Origin: Sphingobacterium cavernae
GTDB lineage: Bacteria > Bacteroidota > Bacteroidia > Sphingobacteriales > Sphingobacteriaceae
Length of the DNA stretch: 64,000 nucleotides
Direction of reading: 5' to 3'
Assembly: GCF_008520265.1 (NCBI RefSeq)
Contig: NZ_VIQM01000097.1
Coordinates: 1 to 64,000, forward strand
A program made the position numbers and the translations under genes. The notes beneath the pieces are model-generated. The model was not told where the DNA came from. It saw nothing but the letters and a program-made list of their open reading frames with translations, and searched no databases. Shown one piece after another: positions 36,017 through 49,051 of this stretch (position 1 is the stretch's first letter; each line of letters opens with the position of its first letter).

Positions 36017-38035
36017 TTAAAAGGAAGGGAGCCAAACAGACATATCACCAAAATTTCTATTACCCCAAGCAAAATAAGGCACCAATCGTACACTCACCTC
36101 TTCTTTATTTGTTGACGATATCTTTCTATATAAAGAATTCCATTTTGTCAACGAAGGTTCTTTATAGGCTTTACCTTTCAAAAAGACGATATCTTGACCT
36201 AATATTTTATCATACTCTGGAGTAAATGATTCCAAAACTTTAAACTTAAGATCAAAGAGATTAACATCATTTTCAATGTCGTCTTTTTCTAAGCAATAAA
36301 TTACAGGTCCACGCTTGATTGCAATTTGATTGCGTGTTTCCTCGACTAACGGGTTAGATTCCATGTAAGATACTTCCATCGGAATTTCCATTTCTATGAG
36401 ATCATTTTTTCTTAAGTTTTCTGCTAATATTGCATATCCTTTTTCCATAGTGTATGCTACCGATTTACCATTTTTCTTCAAAACAACTTGTTCTGCCCAA
36501 CCTGGTATGCGTAACTTTAATTTATATGAAGATGGAATATCCAATATTTTAAAATTGACTTTTCCATTCCAAGGATATTGAGTCTCTTGTTTAATTGTAA
36601 TTTGCTCACCATTTATTTTTGAATTTAATTCATTGCCTCCAAACAAGTTAACCCAAATATGTTTATCCGAAAAGCTGTATGCATAATTACTAATTTCTGC
36701 AATGGTTCGTACTGTATTAGGAGGGCAACAGTTCGAAAGAGAAATGTACGGAACACGCTTTTTGGACCATCTTTGTTGAAATGGCAAATCCGAAGAATAA
36801 CTTAATGGATTTGTGTATAAATATTTATCTCCATCCAAACTTACTCCCGACAAAACACTATTGTATAAAGCAAGCTCTAAGACATCTATGTATTTACCAT
36901 CTCCTGTCAAATTAGCCATACGCCAATTCCAAAGAACATTACCTATGTTTGCACATGTTTCATTATGCGCAGTAAGATTTGGTAATTGATAATCTCTACC
37001 GAAAGCTTGATGAATTTTTTGTACATCTTTTGGATCATATGAAGTACCATCTGGCGAAGTTCCATCATACAACGAGCCTACTCCACCAGTTATATACATT
37101 TTGGTCTGTGTCATATCGTCCCAAATATTATGCAGACGATTGCTAAGTGTAGTATCACGAATCTCTGCACTCAAATCTGCCACGCCCGCATATAAGTAGG
37201 TGGCACGAACAGCATGACCAATTGCTTTATTTTGCTGACGAAATGGAACACGATCTTGATTATCATCTGTTCCGTCTTCTATTTCTCCCTTTATGTCTAT
37301 TAGATGCTTTGCTAACTCAAGATATTTTTCATCTTTTACTGTTCGATATAACTCAATTACACCCATATAATGGGAAGGACAAATAGCATTTCGCGCAAGT
37401 GTAGGATTTGACTTTTTATAGAATCCATATAAATAATCCGCAGCCTTTATTGCAATAGACAATAAATTGGTTTTACCTGTTACGCGGTGATGTACGCATG
37501 CAGCAGTCATTAAGTGGCCTATATTATAGGCTTCAAAACTAAGCCGATCTTGAAATTCAATATTCAATCCTGCATTACGTTGATCAATAGTCGCTTTGGT
37601 ATAAATGTACCCGTCTTGCCGCTGAGATTTTGCAATCACTTCAATTACCTCATCAAGCATCTTAGATAATTTAACATCTTTTGTCTGGGCATAAATAGCC
37701 ACAACAGCTTCGATCGTTTTATAGAAATCACCATCATGAAAAGAAGGTCCTTTGTGTTCTCCTTCGTACAAACCCGCAGCTATTTCAAAATTTCGAAAAG
37801 CATGGCTTATTTCCGCATTCGTGTACACTTCCCAAAGGCTAGGAACCATATGATCTACACAAACTTTAGTACGGTCCGCCCAAAAACCTTGTGTCCATTT
37901 TACATCGCCAATATTAACTGCTTTTTTGACTGCGTAGGGACTATTCGCTGTATTGGTAATAGCCTTTTCTTGTGCTTCCGCTCGTGTAAGAAAAGTACCT
38001 AAAAACCCAAAAAATATATACTTTATTGCTTTCAT
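36017..38035 (-). CDS. GH127 (DUF1680) beta-L-arabinofuranosidase-type enzyme
   Basis: A 672-residue secreted enzyme with a signal peptide of about 21 residues (ends RAEAQ). Opening VKWTQGFWADR, then an (alpha/alpha)6 domain with HNETCANIGNVLWNWRM (catalytic-base Glu) and SNCCPPNTVRT (the Cys nucleophile and zinc-binding cysteines) is diagnostic of GH127, followed by C-terminal beta domains. It removes beta-L-arabinofuranose (possibly aceric-acid-related sugars in RG-II-degrading relatives). Spaced 4 bases from the upstream GH106 gene. Confidence 0.85.
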   Translation of the reverse strand: MKAIKYIFFGFLGTFLTRAEAQEKAITNTANSPYAVKKAVNIGDVKWTQGFWADRTKVCVDHMVPSLWEVYTNAEISHAFRNFEIAAGLYEGEHKGPSFHDGDFYKTIEAVVAIYAQTKDVKLSKMLDEVIEVIAKSQRQDGYIYTKATIDQRNAGLNIEFQDRLSFEAYNIGHLMTAACVHHRVTGKTNLLSIAIKAADYLYGFYKKSNPTLARNAICPSHYMGVIELYRTVKDEKYLELAKHLIDIKGEIEDGTDDNQDRVPFRQQNKAIGHAVRATYLYAGVADLSAEIRDTTLSNRLHNIWDDMTQTKMYITGGVGSLYDGTSPDGTSYDPKDVQKIHQAFGRDYQLPNLTAHNETCANIGNVLWNWRMANLTGDGKYIDVLELALYNSVLSGVSLDGDKYLYTNPLSYSSDLPFQQRWSKKRVPYISLSNCCPPNTVRTIAEISNYAYSFSDKHIWVNLFGGNELNSKINGEQITIKQETQYPWNGKVNFKILDIPSSYKLKLRIPGWAEQVVLKKNGKSVAYTMEKGYAILAENLRKNDLIEMEIPMEVSYMESNPLVEETRNQIAIKRGPVIYCLEKDDIENDVNLFDLKFKVLESFTPEYDKILGQDIVFLKGKAYKEPSLTKWNSLYRKISSTNKEEVSVRLVPYFAWGNRNFGDMSVWLPSF

Positions 38036-38039
38036 AGAC

Positions 38040-41000
38040 TTACTTCTTATTTTGCCATAATAGTTCTACGTTCCCCTGTAAACCTGAAGGCAATAATCCT
38101 TTTAGAAACTTATTAGGCGCTGTTGTATTGATTTTTTTATTTTTTAAATCAGGATTTCGAGTTTCGTATAAAAATCTATTACCCCATGTATTTACTACTT
38201 TTATTTCGATTTCGTTATTGCCAGCGATGAGGTATTGAGTAATATCAAGCTGGTATGGATCAGTCCAAATAACACCAGCGGATTTTCCGTTAATAATAAT
38301 CTCTGCCATGCTTTCGACTTCCGTTAATTGCAATAATACTCTTTCATTCTTTTTAGGTTTTTTAGCAAATACTACCGTAGAATAACTTCCTTCACCGGAA
38401 TGATGTTTCACTTCTGGATTATCTTGTGCTGTCCAAAATTTAGGTGTTTCAAGCTTAATATCATCAACTTTAAGATCATGCATACGCAATGTCCACTCCG
38501 AAAATAAAGGTTCAATCTTCGTTGTTTTCCAATTTGGAAGATCGACTCTTTCATCCGAAAAAATAACAAATAGCGATTCTTGTTTTACAAATTCTATATC
38601 CAGATTATACCTACCATCCTCTATTGCTCCATTTATATAACGAAAACTATCAGAAACTGGATCATATAGGTAAGCATACTTTTTATGATGACGGAAGGAA
38701 ATATTGGTCGTGTGCTTTGAACTATCTTGGGATGCTAAAAAATAAATCTCGCCACCTTCAAAATTTCTGTGATTCCAAGATATTTTTGTATTGTTTTTTT
38801 TATTGATGATTACATCTTCGTCCACCCCTAGGAAAGATAAATTTTTTTCGTGTATAGTCCCCACATATAATTTTCCTAGACCAATTTGTTTAGTCAAAAG
38901 CTTGGATTTTGATAACTGTTGTACCTGAATATTCGATGATAACTGCTGTACTAATGCATCAAACTCAATCGAGTCTTGTGGAGATAATATACCTCGCGGA
39001 TATTTTGGTAATTCTTCAAAAACGACAGTGGCTCCCTGCTCAATTAACTTGATCAAATTTTTTAAAGTGGGTAGGGTGTAATATGTTCCTCTATGATTTA
39101 ATGTATGATTTGACGGAATTAAAAGTACCTTATAATCCACTCGATCTGAAAGCACAATTTTGCCATTTACAACTTTTGTATTGTTTATAAGAGCATCTGG
39201 ATTATAAGAATCAAAGGCATAACCCTGAAACGGATCAACCCATTCCTCAGGATTATACATATTTTTTGTGGTGCTCACATTAGCAATTTTTTGCATTGGA
39301 ATATTTTTATTTTCCAACATGCGATGAGCCACTGCACTGCGCTTTTCACCCAATAAACCTGGTAAAAAATTAACAAGCCTATTTGGCAAAATAGATCGAC
39401 GAGGAATTTCTTCTCCAATAAATACCGCTATATCACGAACTGGTTTCCCATGCTGTAATAATTGTTGATTTCGTATGGCATAATTCACCCATTCTTTACC
39501 CTGATTCCACCAAGTCTGATCTCTTTGAAAATATATACCCACACCATCTAATGTCATTCCGGGCTTGCGATCTAACCAAGGATTGTGTGTGTAAACATGA
39601 TAGACTAAACTATTCACCCCAATCGCATAGTTTCTATCCTGAAGGCTTTTCAATAATCTTGGATGCTCATCCCATTGCATTCGGATCTGCGTAAATGCTT
39701 CTGACATGATAATATTCTTTCCAAATATATGTCCAGCAGATACAGCATCCAAAATATCATTTGGCTTGTCATGTGATGGACTTCTAAACCAAAATTCACC
39801 CATCGTATTGTCTGTATAAGCAAAATGACTCAATCCGTCACTCACCATTACAGGAGCCGTAGTCTCCGCTGTGAATTTAACTCCATATTGATCGGATTTA
39901 GCTTTTAATGTGCCAAAACATTTTTCATTTAACAATTCCGCAAGAGTCAAACGATAATCAGACAAGAAAGCTTCAGATTCCCCCACACTGTTTACAATCA
40001 TTCCTGTCAAAACAGGCCAATATTTATCCAAGGGATAATTTCTTCTCTTTTCAAATTCTTCTCCCATCTTACGAGTCCAATTTTGACTTCCGCATTCCCA
40101 AGAATCGATATGATAAATAGTCAACACATCTTTTGAAATATCAGGAGCAATCGATTTTTTTGCGGTACCATACCACCGTTCAAATTGAAATCCCATAATG
40201 TTACTATCCAATTTATCCGCTTCAAGTCCTTTTCCTGCTCCTGCTGTTTCATTCTTATGACCTGTAGATGTGTGACCAATTCGCAAGATTTTCCAAAGAC
40301 CACTAGGAAGTGTAAAAGCCAAATTGCCTTTTTCGTCCATAGCATTCGTTATATCAATAACTTTTGTGCTATTAATGATGGATTTTTCATCTACAAAGTC
40401 TGTTGCTGTGTAAGGTGACACTCGCCAAATCTCACCACTTTTACCTTCTATATTTGTAATTTTTGATTCTTCAAATAGCGTTATTCCTGTAAACTTTATG
40501 GAAGGCTTCCATTTTGCCACATTCAAATCTTCAGCGCCTGGTTCAGAACCTGCAGGATCATAGACAAATCGATAATATTTGGCAGTAGTATGCGGTATTG
40601 TATGGGTGACACCATTATCCCAATCCAACCATCCCGTTCTAGGTGCAGTTAGTTGTACTATCTCCGTAAAATTCACAGCATCATTGCTAGCAAGAATTTT
40701 TATTCTATTGATTTGATAATTTGATGCTGTCCAGTCAATTTTAAGTGAATTACAAGTGAAATTCTCCGCAAATTCATATTGAATCCATCCAGGCTCCGAT
40801 GACGCAAAAATTGTCTTATTACCACGCACTGCTATACGTGACAAATCTTGATTGTACGATGAACTCACAACGACTTTTTCTGTATCACTACGGCGAAATT
40901 TATGCGCCAATGGAATAGCTAAGACTTTTAAATCCTTATAATAATTAGCAAGAGTTTGAGGCTGTGGAAGAACTACTTTTAATGCTTTGCCCACCGAAGA

Positions 41001-41450
41001 AACTACTGTATCTGCCCATACAATTTTTTGCATTGACTTTTCAGGAGTAATCCAAGGTCCACCAGCTGTAGCGAAACCATCATTAGGAAACATAGCTATT
41101 TGTATATTTAGTTTTTTAGCTTCTGTCACTAAATAACGAAACATTTCCCACCATTCTGGTGTCAGTGTTTCTGTTGCTGGTGCAAATAACAGCGGGTCTG
41201 TCTTATCTTTAATAGGTGTAAAATATGCTCCCGCAATATTGTTCGCTACCATTGCTTCCAAATCCGCCTTTATTCCTTCTCTGGAATAACTCGCATGCAT
41301 AAAATACCATACTACCCATGGTTTTGCATTTTGAAATGATTGTGAAGATAAAGGAACAATTGACTTCGGGATACTCTTTATTTGTCCATTTATAAAAACA
41401 AAAGGAAATATGCTAAGGATAATAACTAAAATATTAAATCGGATTCTCAT
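38040..41450 (-). CDS. GH106 alpha-L-rhamnosidase
   Basis: A 1136-residue secreted enzyme, signal peptide 1-22. GH106 marks are PWVVWYFMHASYSREGIKAD, NNIAGAYFTPI and HIDSWECGSQNWT, within the N-terminal barrel; a jelly-roll lies at about 190-340 and the C-terminus has a GH2-type sugar-binding fold (SMAEIIINGKSAGVIWTDPY). GH106 enzymes release terminal alpha-L-rhamnose from RG-I or RG-II side chains in a calcium-dependent way. Fits the pectic theme. Confidence 0.85.
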   Translation of the reverse strand: MRIRFNILVIILSIFPFVFINGQIKSIPKSIVPLSSQSFQNAKPWVVWYFMHASYSREGIKADLEAMVANNIAGAYFTPIKDKTDPLLFAPATETLTPEWWEMFRYLVTEAKKLNIQIAMFPNDGFATAGGPWITPEKSMQKIVWADTVVSSVGKALKVVLPQPQTLANYYKDLKVLAIPLAHKFRRSDTEKVVVSSSYNQDLSRIAVRGNKTIFASSEPGWIQYEFAENFTCNSLKIDWTASNYQINRIKILASNDAVNFTEIVQLTAPRTGWLDWDNGVTHTIPHTTAKYYRFVYDPAGSEPGAEDLNVAKWKPSIKFTGITLFEESKITNIEGKSGEIWRVSPYTATDFVDEKSIINSTKVIDITNAMDEKGNLAFTLPSGLWKILRIGHTSTGHKNETAGAGKGLEADKLDSNIMGFQFERWYGTAKKSIAPDISKDVLTIYHIDSWECGSQNWTRKMGEEFEKRRNYPLDKYWPVLTGMIVNSVGESEAFLSDYRLTLAELLNEKCFGTLKAKSDQYGVKFTAETTAPVMVSDGLSHFAYTDNTMGEFWFRSPSHDKPNDILDAVSAGHIFGKNIIMSEAFTQIRMQWDEHPRLLKSLQDRNYAIGVNSLVYHVYTHNPWLDRKPGMTLDGVGIYFQRDQTWWNQGKEWVNYAIRNQQLLQHGKPVRDIAVFIGEEIPRRSILPNRLVNFLPGLLGEKRSAVAHRMLENKNIPMQKIANVSTTKNMYNPEEWVDPFQGYAFDSYNPDALINNTKVVNGKIVLSDRVDYKVLLIPSNHTLNHRGTYYTLPTLKNLIKLIEQGATVVFEELPKYPRGILSPQDSIEFDALVQQLSSNIQVQQLSKSKLLTKQIGLGKLYVGTIHEKNLSFLGVDEDVIINKKNNTKISWNHRNFEGGEIYFLASQDSSKHTTNISFRHHKKYAYLYDPVSDSFRYINGAIEDGRYNLDIEFVKQESLFVIFSDERVDLPNWKTTKIEPLFSEWTLRMHDLKVDDIKLETPKFWTAQDNPEVKHHSGEGSYSTVVFAKKPKKNERVLLQLTEVESMAEIIINGKSAGVIWTDPYQLDITQYLIAGNNEIEIKVVNTWGNRFLYETRNPDLKNKKINTTAPNKFLKGLLPSGLQGNVELLWQNKK

Positions 41451-41472
41451 TTGTATTCGGCAGCTACGTTAA

Positions 41473-44760
<3,288 letters not shown>

Positions 44761-44767
44761 TTATAAC

Positions 44768-46930
44768 CTATATAGTTTTATAATTAATTTCGTAGTTCAC
44801 ACCAGCCTCTAGTTTTAAAGTATATGTCGTGTTGTCTACCTTGACAAATTTCCCTTGGTTTGATTTGGGTGTTATTTTACTTTGTATGCGAATAGTACCT
44901 GTACCTATAGGAGATTGAACTTTAATTTTGTTTTTAGAAACATATAAGTCAATTTCTCCCTTTGGTGTAGGAATTTTTCCTTCCATCCAATCTTGACTTG
45001 CCAAATAAGGTTCAATATCATAAGTTGCATAGCCAGGCGATGTAGGCTTTACGCCTAAAAAATATTTTCCTAGAAGATATATTGGACTTGCTCCCCAAGA
45101 ATGGCATAAACTTTTGCCGTATTCACGTCCATACATGGTCAAGTGTTCTGCTCCAGATTTATTCGGATTGTATTCTTCCCAAAATGTAGTAGCACCTTCT
45201 CTCAGCATTGCTCCCCAATACTGTTTCATTTCCTTCATCACAAAATCCTTTTCCCCAACAACACATAATGCTTCCAACTCATAATAGCGCATATACGGTG
45301 TCATAATTTTTTGGATTCGGTCATTCAACAGCACGTCATTCTTTACCCCTGCTTTTTGATCAGAATTTAAGTAGTCAAAAAATATTGCAAACATATTGGT
45401 ATACCTCGTGACATTATCGGTCTGTTTACCATTAACTAAACTATGTACAAAAGCATTTTTGGATGGATTCCAATACGATTGAAAAATCTTTGATTTTAAT
45501 TCTGATGAAATTTTGGAATAGAAGTTTTTATCTTCACTATTACTTATAATATCTGCACATAAAGACATAGTTTCTAAACTTCTACAGAATAACAACTGTT
45601 CAAAACTTACTTCCCCTTGTTTACTTAGACCCTCTGCCCAATCAATAAAAACCCAGTCACCAGCTAATCCTTCCATGAATCCGTTTTTATTTCTACGATC
45701 AAGACAAAACGCCATCAAAGATTTCATTCTTGGATAGACATTTTCAATAAATTCTTTGTCACCAGTGTACAGATAATAATCATAGATACTTAAGAACCAA
45801 TAAAAAGTATAATCCATAATGGTGTTGATGTGACTCATCGTTGGCTCCTTACCACGTAAAGCTAAAATAGTACGCTTCACTGTATTAGAGTCAAATCCTA
45901 AGTAGTAATTCATGGCGTAAGATTGATACGCATCTCCACTCCAAATCCATCGGTCACGTTTTATCCCATCGATATAAAATTCTCTTGAAGTAAGTTCCAT
46001 TGTATATTTTGAAACCTCCCAAATACGATTCAATTCTTCGTCCGAACTACGAAAAGTTCCTCTCTCCTCTACTGGCAGAAATTCATATTGTATACTGACA
46101 TCTGTAAATGCTATATCATTGCCGTGTTCAATATAGGCATAACGAAATCCTTTAGAATTTAAAAGTGTACTATCTTTTGCTATTTTATTGACAATCTGTA
46201 GGTAATCCAAGGTTTCGCATTTCGCTGTATCTAAGGCTTCTTCTTTAGATTCACCGTAGTAAATACGCAGATTACCATTTCCTTTTAAATTATGAAAGGT
46301 CAAAAAACCAAAGGTATTTTTGCCAAAATCAACCAATAAACCATTGTTTGTTTTCGATATATTGGTCGCTTTCTCAAAGCGTGTTGGAAGTTTAAATTTA
46401 GATGGAAGTTGGTCTGCACGATCAAAATCCCAATATCCTACTTTTGAATAAGTAGTGCCCGAAGCATCGGAAGCTTTCCCTGTCTCATCTATCCATTCTT
46501 TATCTTCATACGTAACCAACCAGTCTTTATCAGTGAATACATTTTTTCCTGACACAAACAGTGCTGGCGGAGTATGTTGATTATAGATTTTTATATTTAT
46601 TTTTTGGCTTCCCTTTCTCAGGAGTAATTTATTCGGCATTCCTGAAATCATCTTCCCATTTACTTTAATATTGTAAATACCCTCTGCTTTTATTGTGATT
46701 TCCTCATCCTCCTTTAATTCAAACTCTTTGTGAAATTCAACTAATACGTAGTGACTGTCCATTCTCCAAAAAGGAGGAAAATAAGTCCCTCTTTCTGTTC
46801 GCCGATTTTGCATGTCATTACTTAACCAAATTTCGAAGTCTCCAGGATACCAAATCCATGTTGCACTTTGCTGTCCATAGCAGAAAGAGGTTAGAATTGA
46901 AACATAAAGAATTAGGATTATTTTCTTCAT
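44768..46930 (-). CDS. GH78 alpha-L-rhamnosidase
   Basis: A 720-residue secreted enzyme, signal peptide 1-19. The six-hairpin domain has the GH78 marks EFYIDGIKRDRWIWSGDAYQ (substrate-binding and acid residues), FWEEYNP (general base Glu) and CHSWGASPIYLLGKYFLGV. The N-terminal domains are short compared with many GH78 proteins. It removes alpha-L-rhamnose, second such enzyme in the operon. First enzyme gene after the hairpin behind susD. Confidence 0.85.
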   Translation of the reverse strand: MKKIILILYVSILTSFCYGQQSATWIWYPGDFEIWLSNDMQNRRTERGTYFPPFWRMDSHYVLVEFHKEFELKEDEEITIKAEGIYNIKVNGKMISGMPNKLLLRKGSQKINIKIYNQHTPPALFVSGKNVFTDKDWLVTYEDKEWIDETGKASDASGTTYSKVGYWDFDRADQLPSKFKLPTRFEKATNISKTNNGLLVDFGKNTFGFLTFHNLKGNGNLRIYYGESKEEALDTAKCETLDYLQIVNKIAKDSTLLNSKGFRYAYIEHGNDIAFTDVSIQYEFLPVEERGTFRSSDEELNRIWEVSKYTMELTSREFYIDGIKRDRWIWSGDAYQSYAMNYYLGFDSNTVKRTILALRGKEPTMSHINTIMDYTFYWFLSIYDYYLYTGDKEFIENVYPRMKSLMAFCLDRRNKNGFMEGLAGDWVFIDWAEGLSKQGEVSFEQLLFCRSLETMSLCADIISNSEDKNFYSKISSELKSKIFQSYWNPSKNAFVHSLVNGKQTDNVTRYTNMFAIFFDYLNSDQKAGVKNDVLLNDRIQKIMTPYMRYYELEALCVVGEKDFVMKEMKQYWGAMLREGATTFWEEYNPNKSGAEHLTMYGREYGKSLCHSWGASPIYLLGKYFLGVKPTSPGYATYDIEPYLASQDWMEGKIPTPKGEIDLYVSKNKIKVQSPIGTGTIRIQSKITPKSNQGKFVKVDNTTYTLKLEAGVNYEINYKTI

Positions 46931-47082
46931 AATTTATAAATGGTTATACAATAAATTTAGCACCTATCACTATCTAGGGTGATATTTATGATAGAGATGC
47001 AACTACAAACTTAATGGAATTGACTGTTTTCTGAATATGATATATTCTCCAGCTTTTATATATAATTAGCAATAATCTAAAA

Positions 47083-47115
47083 ACAAGAAGCTGGTATAAT
47101 GTACCAGCTTCTTGT
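47083..47115 (-). terminator. Stem-loop between susD-like gene and the enzyme genes
   Basis: A perfect 14-bp stem (47083-47096 with 47102-47115) and 5-base loop sit 18 bases after the SusD stop; the leftward transcript passes into TTTTTAG. Such hairpins behind susCD pairs are common and let the binding proteins be made in excess over the enzymes downstream. Confidence 0.65.
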
Positions 47116-47132
47116 CAAAACCTTTCTAATTT

Positions 47133-49022
47133 CTAATATCCTGTATTCTGTCCAAACTCTGTTGGATTTGCAATTGCATCCAAGAAAGTCTGTGGAATAG
47201 GTCTTGTGCTGTGCTTAGATGGATCAAACGTTAAGATTTCCGGATTCGTACCTCTTAGATAAGCTGTTGTTAATTTTCCAGCTCTTTTTAGATCATACCA
47301 TCTTGTCTGCTCTCCTGCTAATTCACGTGCTCTTTCTGCTAAAATAAAATCCAAATTCACTTTCGAAGCATCAACAATCATTTCATTTTCTCTAGATTTT
47401 ACCGCAGCTCTTTTACGTAATGTATTAATATATTGTTGTGCTTTATTCACATCATTATTATTGATAATTGCAGCTTCTGCAGCTATTAAAAAGACTTCAC
47501 CCAATCTAATGATTGGAATATCTCCCATCCAATATTGTCTATCATATACATATTCTTTACTTGAGAATTTCTTTAAAGAGGGAAATATTTCAAATTCCGC
47601 AGACGCTTTAGTATTATTCTGCGCTGTTATCCATTTGCCCTCCGCATCAAACCAATCAGATGGATCCGCCACCCAAAAAGGTAAATCAGCTTTTTCCTGT
47701 ACAGGAAGGACATAATTAGGTGTATAAATGGACAATCCATCCAAATAGCCATCATTGTCATTATCAACCATATTTACTAGGCCATAATGATTAATAGCGC
47801 GATTGCCCTGTACCAAACTGCTACCAGTTGCAGCAGTATTTTTGATGACGTGTCCTATTAAATTCGGATTTTTACGATATTGAGTCACCATAGCTGAAGT
47901 AATTGTTTTATCTGCCCAAGTGGCGTTATAGTACTCGTAAAAGAACGTTTCACTGAATCGCGTATCAGCAGGATTACGAACCGGTTCAAAAATTTCTGTA
48001 AGCAAATATTTCGTAGGTTTGAAAATTCTGCTGTTGGCACGTCCCAAAACAGCGTCATTCTCTTGAGTACCCCAAGGAGCTCCAACAGTACGTGCATCCA
48101 TGAGGTAATATTGGCGCGTACGTCCTCTATTCCAACCTTCTGGATTACGTCCATCGACATGATCTACTGCTTCAAGGAATAGGAATTCAGTATTGTTTTT
48201 ATTGTTACTTCCAGCCCATAATTTTGCATATCCTGAGGTATTGTTATCACTTTCGTATAATGCAACTCCATATTTTGCACCATTATTGATTAATTCTTCG
48301 GCTGCCTCCAATGCAAGTTTTGCATACTCCTGTGTATTTCCACCTAAACGTGTGCGTTGCAAATAAGCTTTTGCGAGCATAGCATAAGCTGCTTTCTTGG
48401 TTACACGACCACGCTCTCCAGCAGGTTTATCTGGAAGATTAGCTGCCGCAAATTTTAAATCTTCGATTATTAAATCGTAGAATTGTTCCTCCGAGCTACG
48501 TGTTGGGCTACTTATTACACCAGAAACAGACGATGGAATTGTTGTTAGTGCCACTCCACCAAATTGTTCTACCAAATGCCAATTTGCCCAGCCACGAAGG
48601 AAATACGCTTCGGCAACTTTCTGATTACGTTCAGCGTCTGTATATCCTTGTACCAAAGTCGCATAATGTATTGCCGTATTACAATAGTTTACTGTAGAAT
48701 AAAGACCATTCCAAATGGTATTAAGCGTACCTAATTGCGCATTCATATTACTGTTATACAATATGAAGCCAGACTCCGTATTACCTACATTTGTCCACAA
48801 ATCAGTACCCATTTCCATGGCTCCGATGCCATCAACCTTGCCATAGAAATAGTACAAGCCGTCATAACAGTAATTGATAAGACTTTCAAAACCATCTTTA
48901 TATTTATAGGCTGTTTCTACATCCACTGTTGATGGATTCCATTCATCTAAAGAACACGATGTCATTCCTCCTGCAAGTATTAATGCGAAAGAAAGTTTAT
49001 ATGTTATTTTTTTAATTGACAT
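47133..49022 (-). CDS. susD: SusD/RagB-family nutrient-binding lipoprotein
   Basis: A 629-residue outer-membrane lipoprotein; the lipobox ends GGMTSC with Cys 23. A helical TPR-rich SusD fold follows, with the C-terminal SusD signature GEVFLIAAEAAIINNNDVNKA, YINTLRKRA and ILAERARELAGEQTRWYDLKR. It captures glycans at the cell surface and hands them to the TonB-dependent channel encoded just upstream (29 bases). Longer than the ~550-residue norm. Substrate from context: a pectic oligosaccharide. Confidence 0.9.
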   Translation of the reverse strand: MSIKKITYKLSFALILAGGMTSCSLDEWNPSTVDVETAYKYKDGFESLINYCYDGLYYFYGKVDGIGAMEMGTDLWTNVGNTESGFILYNSNMNAQLGTLNTIWNGLYSTVNYCNTAIHYATLVQGYTDAERNQKVAEAYFLRGWANWHLVEQFGGVALTTIPSSVSGVISSPTRSSEEQFYDLIIEDLKFAAANLPDKPAGERGRVTKKAAYAMLAKAYLQRTRLGGNTQEYAKLALEAAEELINNGAKYGVALYESDNNTSGYAKLWAGSNNKNNTEFLFLEAVDHVDGRNPEGWNRGRTRQYYLMDARTVGAPWGTQENDAVLGRANSRIFKPTKYLLTEIFEPVRNPADTRFSETFFYEYYNATWADKTITSAMVTQYRKNPNLIGHVIKNTAATGSSLVQGNRAINHYGLVNMVDNDNDGYLDGLSIYTPNYVLPVQEKADLPFWVADPSDWFDAEGKWITAQNNTKASAEFEIFPSLKKFSSKEYVYDRQYWMGDIPIIRLGEVFLIAAEAAIINNNDVNKAQQYINTLRKRAAVKSRENEMIVDASKVNLDFILAERARELAGEQTRWYDLKRAGKLTTAYLRGTNPEILTFDPSKHSTRPIPQTFLDAIANPTEFGQNTGY

Positions 49023-49051
49023 AATTTTAATTTTTTCGTTTTATAATACGC

